From: Planctomycetota bacterium
GTDB taxonomy: Bacteria; Planctomycetota; Phycisphaerae; WQYP01
Assembly (NCBI GenBank): GCA_021805985.1
Contig: JAJZDN010000010.1
Location: 1-64,000 of the forward strand
Direction of reading: 5' to 3'
DNA: 64,000 bases
The notes beneath the pieces were generated by a model that was not told the origin of the DNA, searched no databases, and worked only from the letters and a program-made list of their open reading frames with translations. Positions 53,511-61,962 of this stretch are shown here, one piece after another. A program made the position numbers and the translations under genes. Position 1 is the first letter of the stretch; the number at the start of each line of letters is the position of its first letter.

Positions 53511-54320
53511 ATGACGCAGGACATGGACAATCCATCAGATATTAGCGATCAGACTACCGGTGAAAATGCTTCTCCATCGTTGGGTCAGGCATCTGCGCCC
53601 GCCCCCGTTGAGTCGACTTCTAAGGAATCACCGCGCGTGCCTCCGGCGGAACATGATCCCCGTCGTCGCGGATTTTTCGCAAAATGTTTAAGTGATATTC
53701 TGGCCCCGGTGGCCAGTTTAATTGAAAGCCGCATGGAACCGGTCACGGATGTATTTGAAGGGCAATTTTCCCCACCAAGTTATGATGATGATTCTCCCAT
53801 GATGCCCGGCCTGCACCGGTCCATGGAGCCGCAAACAATTTTGCGGCCGCCAGGGGCTAAAGCATCTGCCGAATTTGAATCGATGTGTTCGCGCTGCGGA
53901 GCCTGTGTAGAGGCCTGCCCGGTAAAGTGTATCCAAATTGATGCCTCCGCCTGTGTCGGCGACGGGTATCCGTATATTGCTCCCGCCATTGCACCGTGCG
54001 TGGTCTGTGATGAATTGGCGTGTATGAAAGCCTGCCCGACCGGAGCGTTAACTTTGGTGGATAAGCTGTCCATCCGAATGGGTCTGGCGGAAGTGAAGCA
54101 TGACACCTGTCTGCGCCACCATGGAGAAGATTGCCGGCTGTGCCTTGAGGCCTGTCCTATCGGTGAAAACGCCATTGTTGTCAGCGCTCACTCAGGCCGG
54201 GTTCTGGTAAAACCCGGCGGATGCACCGGATGCGGCATGTGCGAACAGGCCTGTCCCACGCACCCCACGGCCATTACAGTGCAACCGTTAAGACGGATGG
54301 AAGAGCTGCCGGAAGATTAG
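53511..54320 (+). CDS. Polyferredoxin-like 4x[4Fe-4S] protein (NapG/RnfB-type)
   Basis: This 269-residue protein has a charged, Pro-rich N-terminal 120 residues (possibly disordered), then four Cys clusters: CSRCGACVEACPVKC, CVVCDELACMKACP, CLRHHGEDCRLCLEACP and CTGCGMCEQACP. This cluster spacing resembles NapG/MauM-type ferredoxins that pass electrons to periplasmic oxidoreductases. There is no signal peptide or Tat motif, so it would act in the cytoplasm or at the inner face. It follows rodA by 67 bp but is functionally unrelated; no cognate reductase is nearby. Confidence 0.85.
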   Translation: MTQDMDNPSDISDQTTGENASPSLGQASAPAPVESTSKESPRVPPAEHDPRRRGFFAKCLSDILAPVASLIESRMEPVTDVFEGQFSPPSYDDDSPMMPGLHRSMEPQTILRPPGAKASAEFESMCSRCGACVEACPVKCIQIDASACVGDGYPYIAPAIAPCVVCDELACMKACPTGALTLVDKLSIRMGLAEVKHDTCLRHHGEDCRLCLEACPIGENAIVVSAHSGRVLVKPGGCTGCGMCEQACPTHPTAITVQPLRRMEELPED

Positions 54321-54381
54321 ATTCCCCATAGAATAGCGGCGAATTTATCGCCGGGACGAATGTTTTAATTTGGAAGGTTTT

Positions 54382-54804
54382 ATGTCTGATAACAAGGAAC
54401 GGGAACTGGGTACCACATTGGATATCAAATTGGATTCTGCGGGGCTGCTTACAGCGGTGGCGGTAGATGCCGATACCCAAGAGGTTTTAATGGTGGCGTT
54501 TATGAACCAGGCTGCGTTGGAAAAAACCATCGCCACGGGCAAAGCCACATATTGGAGCCGATCGCGGGGAAAATTCTGGGTAAAAGGTGAAGAGAGCGGG
54601 CACATTCAGGAAGTACAGGAACTGCTTGTGGATTGTGATCAGGATGCGGTGGTCATGAAGGTGCGGCAGAAAGGATCAGCCTGCCACAACGGCTTTCGTT
54701 CCTGCTTTTACCGCAAAATTGTGCCCGGGGATGCTGGTGCCTCCAGTAAATTGGAACTTGTGCGCCAGCGACAGGTGGACCCCGCCAGTATCTACAAAAA
54801 GTAG
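54382..54804 (+). CDS. hisI: Phosphoribosyl-AMP cyclohydrolase
   Basis: This 140-residue enzyme opens the adenine ring of PR-AMP in histidine synthesis. The core is TQEVLMVAFMNQAALE, TGKATYWSRSRGKFWVKGE, and the metal-binding LVDCDQDAVVMKV with CHNGFRSCFYR. It has no fused PR-ATP pyrophosphohydrolase (HisE). The start ATG at 54382 has GGAAGG 4 nt upstream. A small GC hairpin (CGGCGA/TCGCCG) lies about 30 bp upstream. It is 31 kb from hisA-hisH, so histidine genes are dispersed. Confidence 0.95.
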   Translation: MSDNKERELGTTLDIKLDSAGLLTAVAVDADTQEVLMVAFMNQAALEKTIATGKATYWSRSRGKFWVKGEESGHIQEVQELLVDCDQDAVVMKVRQKGSACHNGFRSCFYRKIVPGDAGASSKLELVRQRQVDPASIYKK

Positions 54805-54975
54805 CCGCGGGTTTGAGCCGGATTAAGTAAGTTGCTTTCATGGAAAAAGCCGCCTAGCATTGTGGCTCTCGCACAGAGTCTGTTTGGACAAAACGGTGTC
54901 CTTATTCAGACGGGAAAGCTGCCATGCGGTGGAAGCATGGGTGCCGGAGAGGAACCTTGGACACGGGTAGTCGAT

Positions 54976-55782
54976 ATGATGGGAAATCCAACTGAAAAAG
55001 CACCGGCAAAACTTGCCGACGTGCAGTCCGCGCAGGATAAACGCAACATTGCCATTGATAAAGTGGGCGTCAAGGCGGTGCGCTATCCAATTACCTTGCG
55101 CACCCCTGACGGCGGAGAGCAAAACACCGTCGCCATAATCAATTTATATGTGTCGCTGCCCAAGCATAAAAAGGGCACCCACATGAGTCGATTTCTGGAA
55201 ATTCTCAATCGGCATCACCGCAGCATCACGCCCGGGCAAATCATTCCGATTTTGCATGAAATGAAGACCAAGCTACTGGCGGACGATGCCCTCATTGAAA
55301 TGACATTCCCTTACTTCATTGAAAAAGAGGCACCCGTTTCCGGTGCGCGCGGGCTGATGGATTATGTCTGCTCCTTTGAAGGCGTCAGTAATGGATCTGA
55401 TGATTTTATTCTCGGAGTCAAAGCTCCGGCCACCTCCTTGTGCCCCTGCAGTAAGGAAATTTCTGCCTATGGTGCCCATAATCAGCGTTGCGAAATTAGC
55501 GCACGCGTGCGGTTTACCGGTGATCTTTGGATTGAAGACCTCGTGAAGATTATGGAATCCGCCGCCAGCGCACCGGTGTATGCGGTGCTCAAACGCCCGG
55601 ATGAAAAATTTGTCACCGAGCAGGCCTTTGATAATCCAAAATTTGTGGAAGATATTATTCGCGATCTGGCGTTGGCGATGGAAGAAAATCAACAGATTAC
55701 CTGGTACAGCATTCAAAGTGAAAACTTTGAATCCATCCACAACCACAACGCCTTCGCCCAGATCGAACGCGATAAACGATAG
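54976..55782 (+). CDS. folE2: GTP cyclohydrolase FolE2 (type IB)
   Basis: FolE2 converts GTP to dihydroneopterin triphosphate, the first step to folate and to queuosine precursors, and is less zinc-dependent than FolE. The 268 residues include DKVGVKAVRYPITLRT, LPKHKKGTHMSRFLEIL, the catalytic Cys in SLCPCSKEISAYGAHNQR, and a C-terminal HNHNAFAQI. The start is uncertain: ATG pair at 54976/54979, or upstream ATG 54937 and TTG 54832 in frame; I chose the one matching the usual family length. It follows hisI on the same strand. Confidence 0.93.
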   Translation: MMGNPTEKAPAKLADVQSAQDKRNIAIDKVGVKAVRYPITLRTPDGGEQNTVAIINLYVSLPKHKKGTHMSRFLEILNRHHRSITPGQIIPILHEMKTKLLADDALIEMTFPYFIEKEAPVSGARGLMDYVCSFEGVSNGSDDFILGVKAPATSLCPCSKEISAYGAHNQRCEISARVRFTGDLWIEDLVKIMESAASAPVYAVLKRPDEKFVTEQAFDNPKFVEDIIRDLALAMEENQQITWYSIQSENFESIHNHNAFAQIERDKR

Positions 55783-55996
55783 GCCGCCGCCCCACGAGGG
55801 CTCTGAAATATTCCCATCGACGGCCTCAAAATGGCACCGGCAAACGTGGTTTACCCGCATAGCACGGCCCTTTTGTGTGAAGTGCCCTTAATTACGGTCT
55901 CCTCTCAATGTGTCTCCTCTCAATGCTTCCAACTTAACACCGCGGGCGTTAAAATAACATTTTGAACTGATGATTCCACGAATCAGGAGAAACACT

Positions 55997-56731
55997 ATGA
56001 CTGCAAAAGAAAAAAAGCGATTTGCGATGCTTAGCGCGGGACCCGGCGCGGATTTGGATTACATCAGTGACTATTACGGACTTTCCTGGCCGCTGTCCGG
56101 CGCATATGCAGGTGCGTTTGAGTCATTTATGCGCACGGCGCCTAAGGGCCGAAAACCTCAGGGAAAGCTGATTTCAAGAATTGATATTGAGGCATTCATG
56201 GTCCTGAATGATCTGTCCCCCATGAAATGGGCTGCAGCGCGAATGGGGATCTCCGCGGGATCGCTCGGTGAGGTTCTGAAAAAAATACATAACATCGGGA
56301 TGCTCCCGTCCCGCTATGACGTTGGGGATGGATTCATTGCCGATTCAATGCAGGATGACTTGATACGGCATTTGCCGGGGATACGCTTTCGCGTGTTCAA
56401 TGACAACACCGACTTTTGCCGACGACTTCACGCCGAGCTTCAGAAGACGCTTTCAGTAACCGTTGAGCCTTTGATCTGCGCCACCTCAGGTGCCCTTGGA
56501 GAGGCCCCGGTCAGATTCGCCTACGATTTTGATTGCATAACTCTGAAGCCGCTTAGTCTGCATCACGCATTATGGCTAAATTTTCATAAGCCTCTGAACC
56601 TTCCACCGGATCGCTGCTCAAGACAATACTTTGCGAAGAACAAAGGAATGCTCTCGGCGTTTCTGCTTAATCCGGGAGAGGGGTCTGCTGAAACTCTCCA
56701 GGAATATCGCCGGTCCAAAGTGAGTGCATAA
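55997..56731 (+). CDS. Unidentified protein, first gene of a two-gene cassette
   Basis: This is a 244-residue protein I do not recognise. Residues about 65-110 (RIDIEAFMVLNDLSPMKWAAARMGISAGSLGEVLKK) look like a helix-turn-helix or winged-helix segment. The rest is mixed alpha/beta with no catalytic signature. The ATG at 55997 has AGGAG 7 nt upstream. The next gene starts 1 bp after its stop, so the two are probably translated together. Both proteins have exactly 244 residues but are not similar by eye. A regulatory, antitoxin-like or nucleic-acid-binding role is speculative. Confidence 0.65.
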   Translation: MTAKEKKRFAMLSAGPGADLDYISDYYGLSWPLSGAYAGAFESFMRTAPKGRKPQGKLISRIDIEAFMVLNDLSPMKWAAARMGISAGSLGEVLKKIHNIGMLPSRYDVGDGFIADSMQDDLIRHLPGIRFRVFNDNTDFCRRLHAELQKTLSVTVEPLICATSGALGEAPVRFAYDFDCITLKPLSLHHALWLNFHKPLNLPPDRCSRQYFAKNKGMLSAFLLNPGEGSAETLQEYRRSKVSA

Positions 56732-56732
56732 A

Positions 56733-57467
56733 ATGGCGCAGGATCGATCCTTTTCCCAGGGAATGGATACCGTGTTGTACGCGCTGCGACAATGCGGTGC
56801 CTCCAATGTGACCACGTTCCCGACGGGATTACAGGTGGACGACGTCAAGCGGCGCGGTCAGTCGTTGCACCGATGGTTTAAGAAGGTAGTGGATGACCGG
56901 TGCATGGGCGATGCAAGCCGGCTGGCCATGGAGGACACGATTGCCATTTTGGCGATCCTACGCTGGCAAAAGAAACGTATCATCGGTGCCAGCGTAACTA
57001 TTTTGGTCGTGTCTGGTTGCACGCTCGCGGAGTACTACGCCTGCGGCACCGTCTCCGAAGAAATCTACCTTCGCCTTGACCTGAGCTATGACCCACTGGG
57101 CGGAATGTTTTCACATCCGTTAGCACATATTCACATGGGCGACGGGAGCACGCCCCGATTCGCCTTGGAGGGAGGGAACAACGGAAACGTAGTGGTGGAT
57201 TTTTTAGAGTTCATATACCGAAATTTTGCCTACCGCGAATGGCGGGAATGGGCGAGACGTCAATGGATCCGAAAATATCCAGAGAGAGATGGGGAGTTTG
57301 ACCAGGTGATTAAGGATTTCACGGGTTCCAATCTCACGGCGCTGCGTTCAAAGTCGGAAATCCTTTCCAAAATAAAAGGTACATTGCGGGAATCCAAGGA
57401 CCGTTCCTTTGATTTTCGGGCAGCCCCAGCCGACATTGAATTAATCGAATACCCTGCGGCTCGCTGA
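56733..57467 (+). CDS. Unidentified protein, second gene of a two-gene cassette
   Basis: This 244-residue protein has a hydrophobic segment in its first half (IIGASVTILVVSGCTL). Further on is the striking block FSHPLAHIHMGDGSTPRFALEG, then a helical LEFIYRNFAYREWREWARRQW. The HPxxHxHxG pattern with following Arg recalls small uncharacterised families such as DUF2290, but I cannot confirm this. His residues could bind metal or act in catalysis. It is tightly coupled to the upstream gene. Confidence 0.65.
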   Translation: MAQDRSFSQGMDTVLYALRQCGASNVTTFPTGLQVDDVKRRGQSLHRWFKKVVDDRCMGDASRLAMEDTIAILAILRWQKKRIIGASVTILVVSGCTLAEYYACGTVSEEIYLRLDLSYDPLGGMFSHPLAHIHMGDGSTPRFALEGGNNGNVVVDFLEFIYRNFAYREWREWARRQWIRKYPERDGEFDQVIKDFTGSNLTALRSKSEILSKIKGTLRESKDRSFDFRAAPADIELIEYPAAR

Positions 57468-57483
57468 CCTCGCGGGCATCGGC

Positions 57484-57780
57484 TCACAGTTTTTCCTGGA
57501 CGCTTTGGATTTTATCTTCCAGGGTTTGTACCCGGTCCGTGCGTGTCCCTATTTTCAGACTTGTTACGATGCGCGGTGCTCCCATGGCGTGGACCGCTTC
57601 ATGGCACTGCTTAATGGCGGCAAACACCGTGTCCCAGTCTCCCTCAATGTTGGTGCCCCACGCATGCATCTGATGTTTCACGCCGGCTTGCTGCAAAATC
57701 TTCTGACAGGCTGCAACATGGCTTGAAACCGAAACGCCCACACCCATCGGAATTACGCACAAATCTACCATCACATTCAT
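57484..57780 (-). CDS. MTH1187-family thiamine-binding protein
   Basis: This 98-residue ferredoxin-like-fold protein (PF01910) has VMVDLCVIPMGVGVSVSSHVAAC, then VKHQMHAWGTNIEGDWDTVFAAIKQCHEAVHAMG and VTSLKIGTRTD. Members bind thiamine or its pyrimidine and may serve salvage or sensing. The ATG at 57780 follows GAGGG. tsaB lies immediately upstream (27 bp) on the same strand, so they may share a transcript. Confidence 0.9.
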   Translation of the reverse strand: MNVMVDLCVIPMGVGVSVSSHVAACQKILQQAGVKHQMHAWGTNIEGDWDTVFAAIKQCHEAVHAMGAPRIVTSLKIGTRTDRVQTLEDKIQSVQEKL

Positions 57781-57807
57781 TGTTGTTTCCCTCATTTTAT
57801 AGGATAT

Positions 57808-58548
57808 TCACAGGGCGGTTGCCTGATGCTTTTTCTCCCATACTTCCTCCGCTTCCGCCTTACGCAGATAAATTGGCAGCAGTTGGTCCCCCTCGGTAAA
57901 CGTGCCGCTTTGGGCTAAGGCCCATCCTAGTTTATGTACCATCGCCGCCTGCGGCTGCCATAGCGAGCGATCAACTTCCATGGTTTCTCCCTCTGATCCT
58001 GCTATGGCGTCGCGATGGTAATCAATTCCTTCGCCCAGTATATACAGCGGATGCGGAGCTTGAGACAGAAATGCGCAAGGATCCGTCAGCAGCGGCCCCT
58101 GCGTGCGGTGCAACACGCCGAAGTCGGCGTGGCGCTGATAACGCGCCGCGTAAACCTGCCCGCGCTTAGCATCCAACAGAACGGCCAGATGCATAACATG
58201 TGCCGGCGCATTGGCAGCCAGGACGTCAACGGTTGGCACGGAAATTAATTTGCAGCCCAGCGCCTGTTGCAAGGCCCGCGCAATGGTTACTGCAATTCTT
58301 ATTCCCGTAAAAGAACCTGGCCCCACCGAAACGTACACGTGTTGAATATCGCCAGGCTTCCAGCCCTGCTCACGCGTGAGATCCCGTATGGCCGGCATGA
58401 GTTCCACCGCGTGCCGCATGGCCTTGCTGAATTGCCGCTGCCCTAACAGGCGCTGGCCGCACGCTACCGCCACGGAGCCGATCCGGCTGCTGGTTTCAAT
58501 GGCTACAATACGCGGCGCAGATTCGTCACTAATGGTTTGGACTTCCAT
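57808..58548 (-). CDS. tsaB: tRNA threonylcarbamoyladenosine synthesis protein TsaB
   Basis: TsaB is the partner of TsaD in forming t6A on tRNAs that read ANN codons. The 246-residue actin-like protein shows VAIETSSRIGSVAV at the N-terminus and the dimer/TsaD-contact region VYVSVGPGSFTGIRIAVTIARAL, then SVPTVDVLAANAP. The start ATG at 58548 gives a family-like N-terminus; the upstream ATG at 58593 is less likely. tsaD and tsaE are not in the window. Confidence 0.93.
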   Translation of the reverse strand: MEVQTISDESAPRIVAIETSSRIGSVAVACGQRLLGQRQFSKAMRHAVELMPAIRDLTREQGWKPGDIQHVYVSVGPGSFTGIRIAVTIARALQQALGCKLISVPTVDVLAANAPAHVMHLAVLLDAKRGQVYAARYQRHADFGVLHRTQGPLLTDPCAFLSQAPHPLYILGEGIDYHRDAIAGSEGETMEVDRSLWQPQAAMVHKLGWALAQSGTFTEGDQLLPIYLRKAEAEEVWEKKHQATAL

Positions 58549-59321
58549 GGCTGTCAAGATTATCCCACAGGACACAATTAGACAATCCGTCAAGCTCGAC
58601 CGTTAGCCCATCATGCGGCAGGGCGAGGTAGTGTTTGGGAAGGGCCCGCTCTAAAATTCCGGCACGCAGTACGCAATCCAAAACAGGCTGTAAAAAACCG
58701 CGGATTTCGCGGATTACGCGGATAAACCCCGACTTCCATGCTCTGAGGCTTCCACACGCATTATTCACAGCGACGCTTGATAACTGTCATGCGAATCAGA
58801 AGTACTTTTCTCCGCCGCCAATACCACAAAGATACCGCCGCGGTCCCGCGCTATTGGGGCCTGCGAATAGAAATTAGAAAATAGACCGTAGGGGGAGGTG
58901 TTTCGTCGCGGCGACAGCAATCCCTTTGTGCCCTCCGAATTGGCTCTACTGCCCATCTGTTCTAAATTCATCTGCTCTAATTGGGTTGCAGCCCGATTTC
59001 TCCGGTATCCGCGTTATCAGCGCAAGCCGCCGTTCAATCCCTTGTGATCGTACGTAAGATAATTGCCCCGTTCTCTGTCAGGCCAAGAAATTGGGATAAG
59101 CGGTGACATCGTGTGGCGCGGACCAGAAAAGTTCCGATGTGTCCAGTGCCAATATGTCGTGCTTCAGCTATCTGGCTCTTATGTAACTGTATTCTAAACA
59201 AGCAGTTAGGGGAAAAATCCCGCAACTCACGAAGAATTCATCGTCCGATAGGGGATTTTGTCCGTATAAATATTCGGAAGGCCATGCAGACCTTCCGGGA
59301 AAAGCTTTAAGGAGCTGCATC
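58549..59321. other. Long intergenic region with 9-bp repeats
   Basis: This is 773 bp without a convincing gene. At about 58697-58724 three 9-bp units (CGCGGATTT, CGCGGATTA, CGCGGATAA) match the nonamer family near 974-1242. The right end presumably holds the promoter and leader of the sigma factor gene. Small frames show no family resemblance. Confidence 0.5.
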
Positions 59322-60278
59322 ATGCCAACTCAAGTTGCTGCGATAAAACCAGAAATCACCCTCACTCGGCGTCACGAGGCTATTTTAGAAGCCATCGGCG
59401 AATTTGATCGCCAGATGGTTCAAGAGGCGATTGATTCGCCTTTGTATTTCGTGCCTAACCCATTGTTTAAGGAAGCGGACGCTGCGGACCAGTTGTTCGA
59501 AAACGGCTTGGACATCGGGCCGCCTAAGACCGGTTGGTACCATCCGATGGCCGATGATCTAAGCACGCTGTCCGCACCCTCTTCCTCGTTATTGACCACA
59601 GCGCAAGAGCAGCATTTGTTTTTGCGCTACAACTACGCCCGTATGCGCGTGAAAGAGGCGGTGCTGGCCTTTGAGGCAACTCCGGGCCGTAAAATTGCAC
59701 GAGAGATAGCCTTCTGGCAACGCCGCGCCAAAGACACTCGCGAAACCATTGCCGGTGCCAATTTAGCACTGGTTCTGGCCATGGCCAAACGCACGCGGAT
59801 GAATGACGTGGATTTTGGAGATTTAATTTCGGAAGGCAATATGGCTCTATTGCGTGCGGTTGAAAAATTTGACCCCGCCCGGGGATTTAAATTCAGCACG
59901 TATGCCTGCCGGGCGATCCTGAAAGGCTTCAGCCGCAGTGCGGTGAAATCCAATCGGTACCGATCGATGTTTCCGACCGAGTTTGATCCGGCCATGGAGC
60001 GTTCCAATGAAATGGAAGTACGGCGGCAATCAGTCGCCAAGGACGCGGTGGAAGATCTCCAGGAAATCATTGAACGCAACAGTGCCGAGCTAACAGATGT
60101 AGAGCGTCGTGTTATAGAAGCCCGTTTTGCGGTCAACCGGCCGGAAGATACCCAAGCTATGACGCTGGCAGAAGTTGGCGAAGTTATCGGTGTCACGAAA
60201 GAACGCGTGCGGCAAATACAAAACCGTGCCCTGGAGAAACTGCGTTCAACACTGGATGATCGCATTCTCACCCGCTAA
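59322..60278 (+). CDS. Divergent sigma-70 family RNA polymerase sigma factor
   Basis: This 318-residue transcription factor has about 130 unassigned N-terminal residues. Region 2 follows (ANLALVLAMAKRTRMNDVDFGDLISEGNMALLRAVEKFDPARGFKFSTYAC), then region 3/4 with the -35-binding helix-turn-helix (MTLAEVGEVIGVTKERVRQIQNRALEKLR). The region 2.3-2.4 segment reads FSTYACRAILKGFSRSAVK, without the WWIRQAI of housekeeping sigma factors, so promoter choice probably differs. This resembles planctomycete group-2-like sigma factors. GGAG lies 8 nt before the ATG; a strong terminator follows. No anti-sigma gene is adjacent. Confidence 0.9.
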   Translation: MPTQVAAIKPEITLTRRHEAILEAIGEFDRQMVQEAIDSPLYFVPNPLFKEADAADQLFENGLDIGPPKTGWYHPMADDLSTLSAPSSSLLTTAQEQHLFLRYNYARMRVKEAVLAFEATPGRKIAREIAFWQRRAKDTRETIAGANLALVLAMAKRTRMNDVDFGDLISEGNMALLRAVEKFDPARGFKFSTYACRAILKGFSRSAVKSNRYRSMFPTEFDPAMERSNEMEVRRQSVAKDAVEDLQEIIERNSAELTDVERRVIEARFAVNRPEDTQAMTLAEVGEVIGVTKERVRQIQNRALEKLRSTLDDRILTR

Positions 60279-60346
60279 GCGAGCCGGTGCACCAGAAAAA
60301 TCTCATTCCATACGAGTGTTCCGGCCCAGTGGCCGGACCGTTAGTG

Positions 60347-60388
60347 CGGGCCAGGCGCTTTTGGTGCAGCGTCTGGCCCCTTTTTTTA
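60347..60388 (+). terminator. Intrinsic terminator of the sigma factor gene
   Basis: The arms GGGCCAGGCGC and GCGTCTGGCCCC pair around a short T-rich loop and are followed by seven T's (60381-60387). It lies about 70 bp after the stop. Confidence 0.92.
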
Positions 60389-60781
60389 TGTGACGAGCTG
60401 GTGTTGCGAACCCCAATGAGCCATGAGCGCCGAGGATGGGTTTATAGCGGTGGAATGCCCCGTTTGCTGGGTACCGATTCAAGATGGCAGGTTGCACGCC
60501 CTCGAGAGGGAATGCTAAATGCGAGTTTGCCGCCCACCTGCTGATTATCAGCGGCCAATCTAGCCCGTTGCCCCGGCAATTCCACGTTTGCCTTTTCCCC
60601 GCAGTTAGGCTAAATATTGTTTTCATATGGTGTCATACAGAGAAAGTACAACCTCGCGTGGGACCTTCAACACGGCAGATCCGCGGCACCTTCGCTTTCG
60701 TTCCGGATGGCCATTATTTTTGCCCTCGCGCACAGTTCTGCAACCGAGGAATTTCCTTTTTCTAGTTAAAAAGGCGGCTGG
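60389..60781. other. Intergenic region without visible gene
   Basis: This is 393 bp between the sigma factor terminator and the HNH endonuclease gene. It presumably contains the latter's promoter; no convincing frame or repeat is seen. Confidence 0.4.
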
Positions 60782-61702
60782 ATGAGCAATGTATCAGTAG
60801 CCCCAGAATTTACTCGGTGGCTGAATACTCTCAGCGACTTGAATTATGATCCCGCCAGGGGAGTCGCGCCACACAAGCCCTTGCTGTTACTCGTAGTAAT
60901 CGACCTTGCGGAAGAGGGTAAGCTTACTGGGGCGTTACTCCGCCGTGACGGAGATTTGGTTTTTCGTTTCAACTCGTATTGGAGAATCGTCTCTGAGCGT
61001 CGACGTACCAGACCTGATGCGAAACTCCCGTTCTACCACTTGAAAACGGAAGGTGTTTGGGTGCCGCTTGAGAACGACGGTAGATCCGCGCAAGATCGCA
61101 ATCACGCAGTGCTCGCCCAACTGAATACCTCCTTCTGGCTCTGCCTCAATGATCCGGCCTTTCGCATACTCGCCCGTCGAACGCTAATTGCGAAGTACTT
61201 CGAATCAAGTGAACGTGCGGAACTGTATAGCCTCGCCGGGATCGTTGTCCCCTCCGATGATATTGCAGCCGCGGATGCCACGCGATTTCTAGCATCAAAT
61301 GAATCTGAGGCCAAGCGTGATGCAAAATTTTCAGTGCGAGTGCTGCCGGCATATAACTACACCTGTGCCTTGACCCGCTACAGGATGGTATCGGTAGATG
61401 GAACGACAGCGGTGGACGCCGCACACATTCACCAACTGAAGAGAGGCGGCAATAATCACCCGACAAACGGCATTGCACTTAGTAAGACATCTCATTGGCT
61501 GTTTGACCACGGATTCTGGTCGATCACTTCTGATTTTCAGGTCATCGTTGATGAGAGTCGATTTGAGGAAGTCGGTGACGACGCATATCTTTTAAAAAAA
61601 ATGGCAGGGCGGCAGTTGCTCCGCCCCGCGAATGCCCTTTTTCATCCCGATCAATCGAGTTTGGCGTGGCACCGCGGCCATCACGGATTTGCAAGCGATT
61701 AG
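60782..61702 (+). CDS. HNH endonuclease (putative restriction endonuclease, COG3440-like)
   Basis: This is a 306-residue protein. Its N-terminal half (PHKPLLLLVVIDLAEEGKL ... FRFNSYWRIVSE) matches the DNA-recognition-like domain often found before HNH_2 nucleases. The C-terminal HNH core is YNYTCALTRYRMVSVDGTTAVDAAHIHQLKRGGNNHPTNGIAL, with DAAHIH and N, and then HWLFDHGFWSI. Such proteins are thought to be type IV-like or stand-alone restriction enzymes. No methyltransferase is adjacent. It is a solitary gene with a weak ribosome binding site, possibly acquired by transfer. Confidence 0.86.
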   Translation: MSNVSVAPEFTRWLNTLSDLNYDPARGVAPHKPLLLLVVIDLAEEGKLTGALLRRDGDLVFRFNSYWRIVSERRRTRPDAKLPFYHLKTEGVWVPLENDGRSAQDRNHAVLAQLNTSFWLCLNDPAFRILARRTLIAKYFESSERAELYSLAGIVVPSDDIAAADATRFLASNESEAKRDAKFSVRVLPAYNYTCALTRYRMVSVDGTTAVDAAHIHQLKRGGNNHPTNGIALSKTSHWLFDHGFWSITSDFQVIVDESRFEEVGDDAYLLKKMAGRQLLRPANALFHPDQSSLAWHRGHHGFASD

Positions 61703-61962
61703 AATCCCTCCCTCGTTGAGAAGAGCCAGTGGTTAATTACTGCATTTTTAATCTCTGGGGCACGCGATGTAAAAAATAATTTCTCTCCCGGACACGTTGA
61801 TCAACTCTGCGGCCTGGGCACGGGCGTAGTTGCATTGTAGTCCAGGTAAATCATCTCACCATTGTATACCGTCCTTTGCAGGCTGGAAAATCGACGCCCT
61901 TCCACGGTAGGGCGGACGGCGTGTATTTTTTGGTTACGTCGGTGGCCACCGGGGTGGCTGGG
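61703..61962. other. Intergenic region between convergent genes
   Basis: This is 260 bp between the HNH gene and hpnE (convergent). No gene or clear terminator is recognised. Confidence 0.4.

Noticed and set aside
54832-54975. Possible riboswitch or N-terminal extension upstream of folE2
   Set aside because: No known pterin, tetrahydrofolate or preQ1 riboswitch pattern is recognised, and the open frame starts with TTG and does not match the FolE2 N-terminus.
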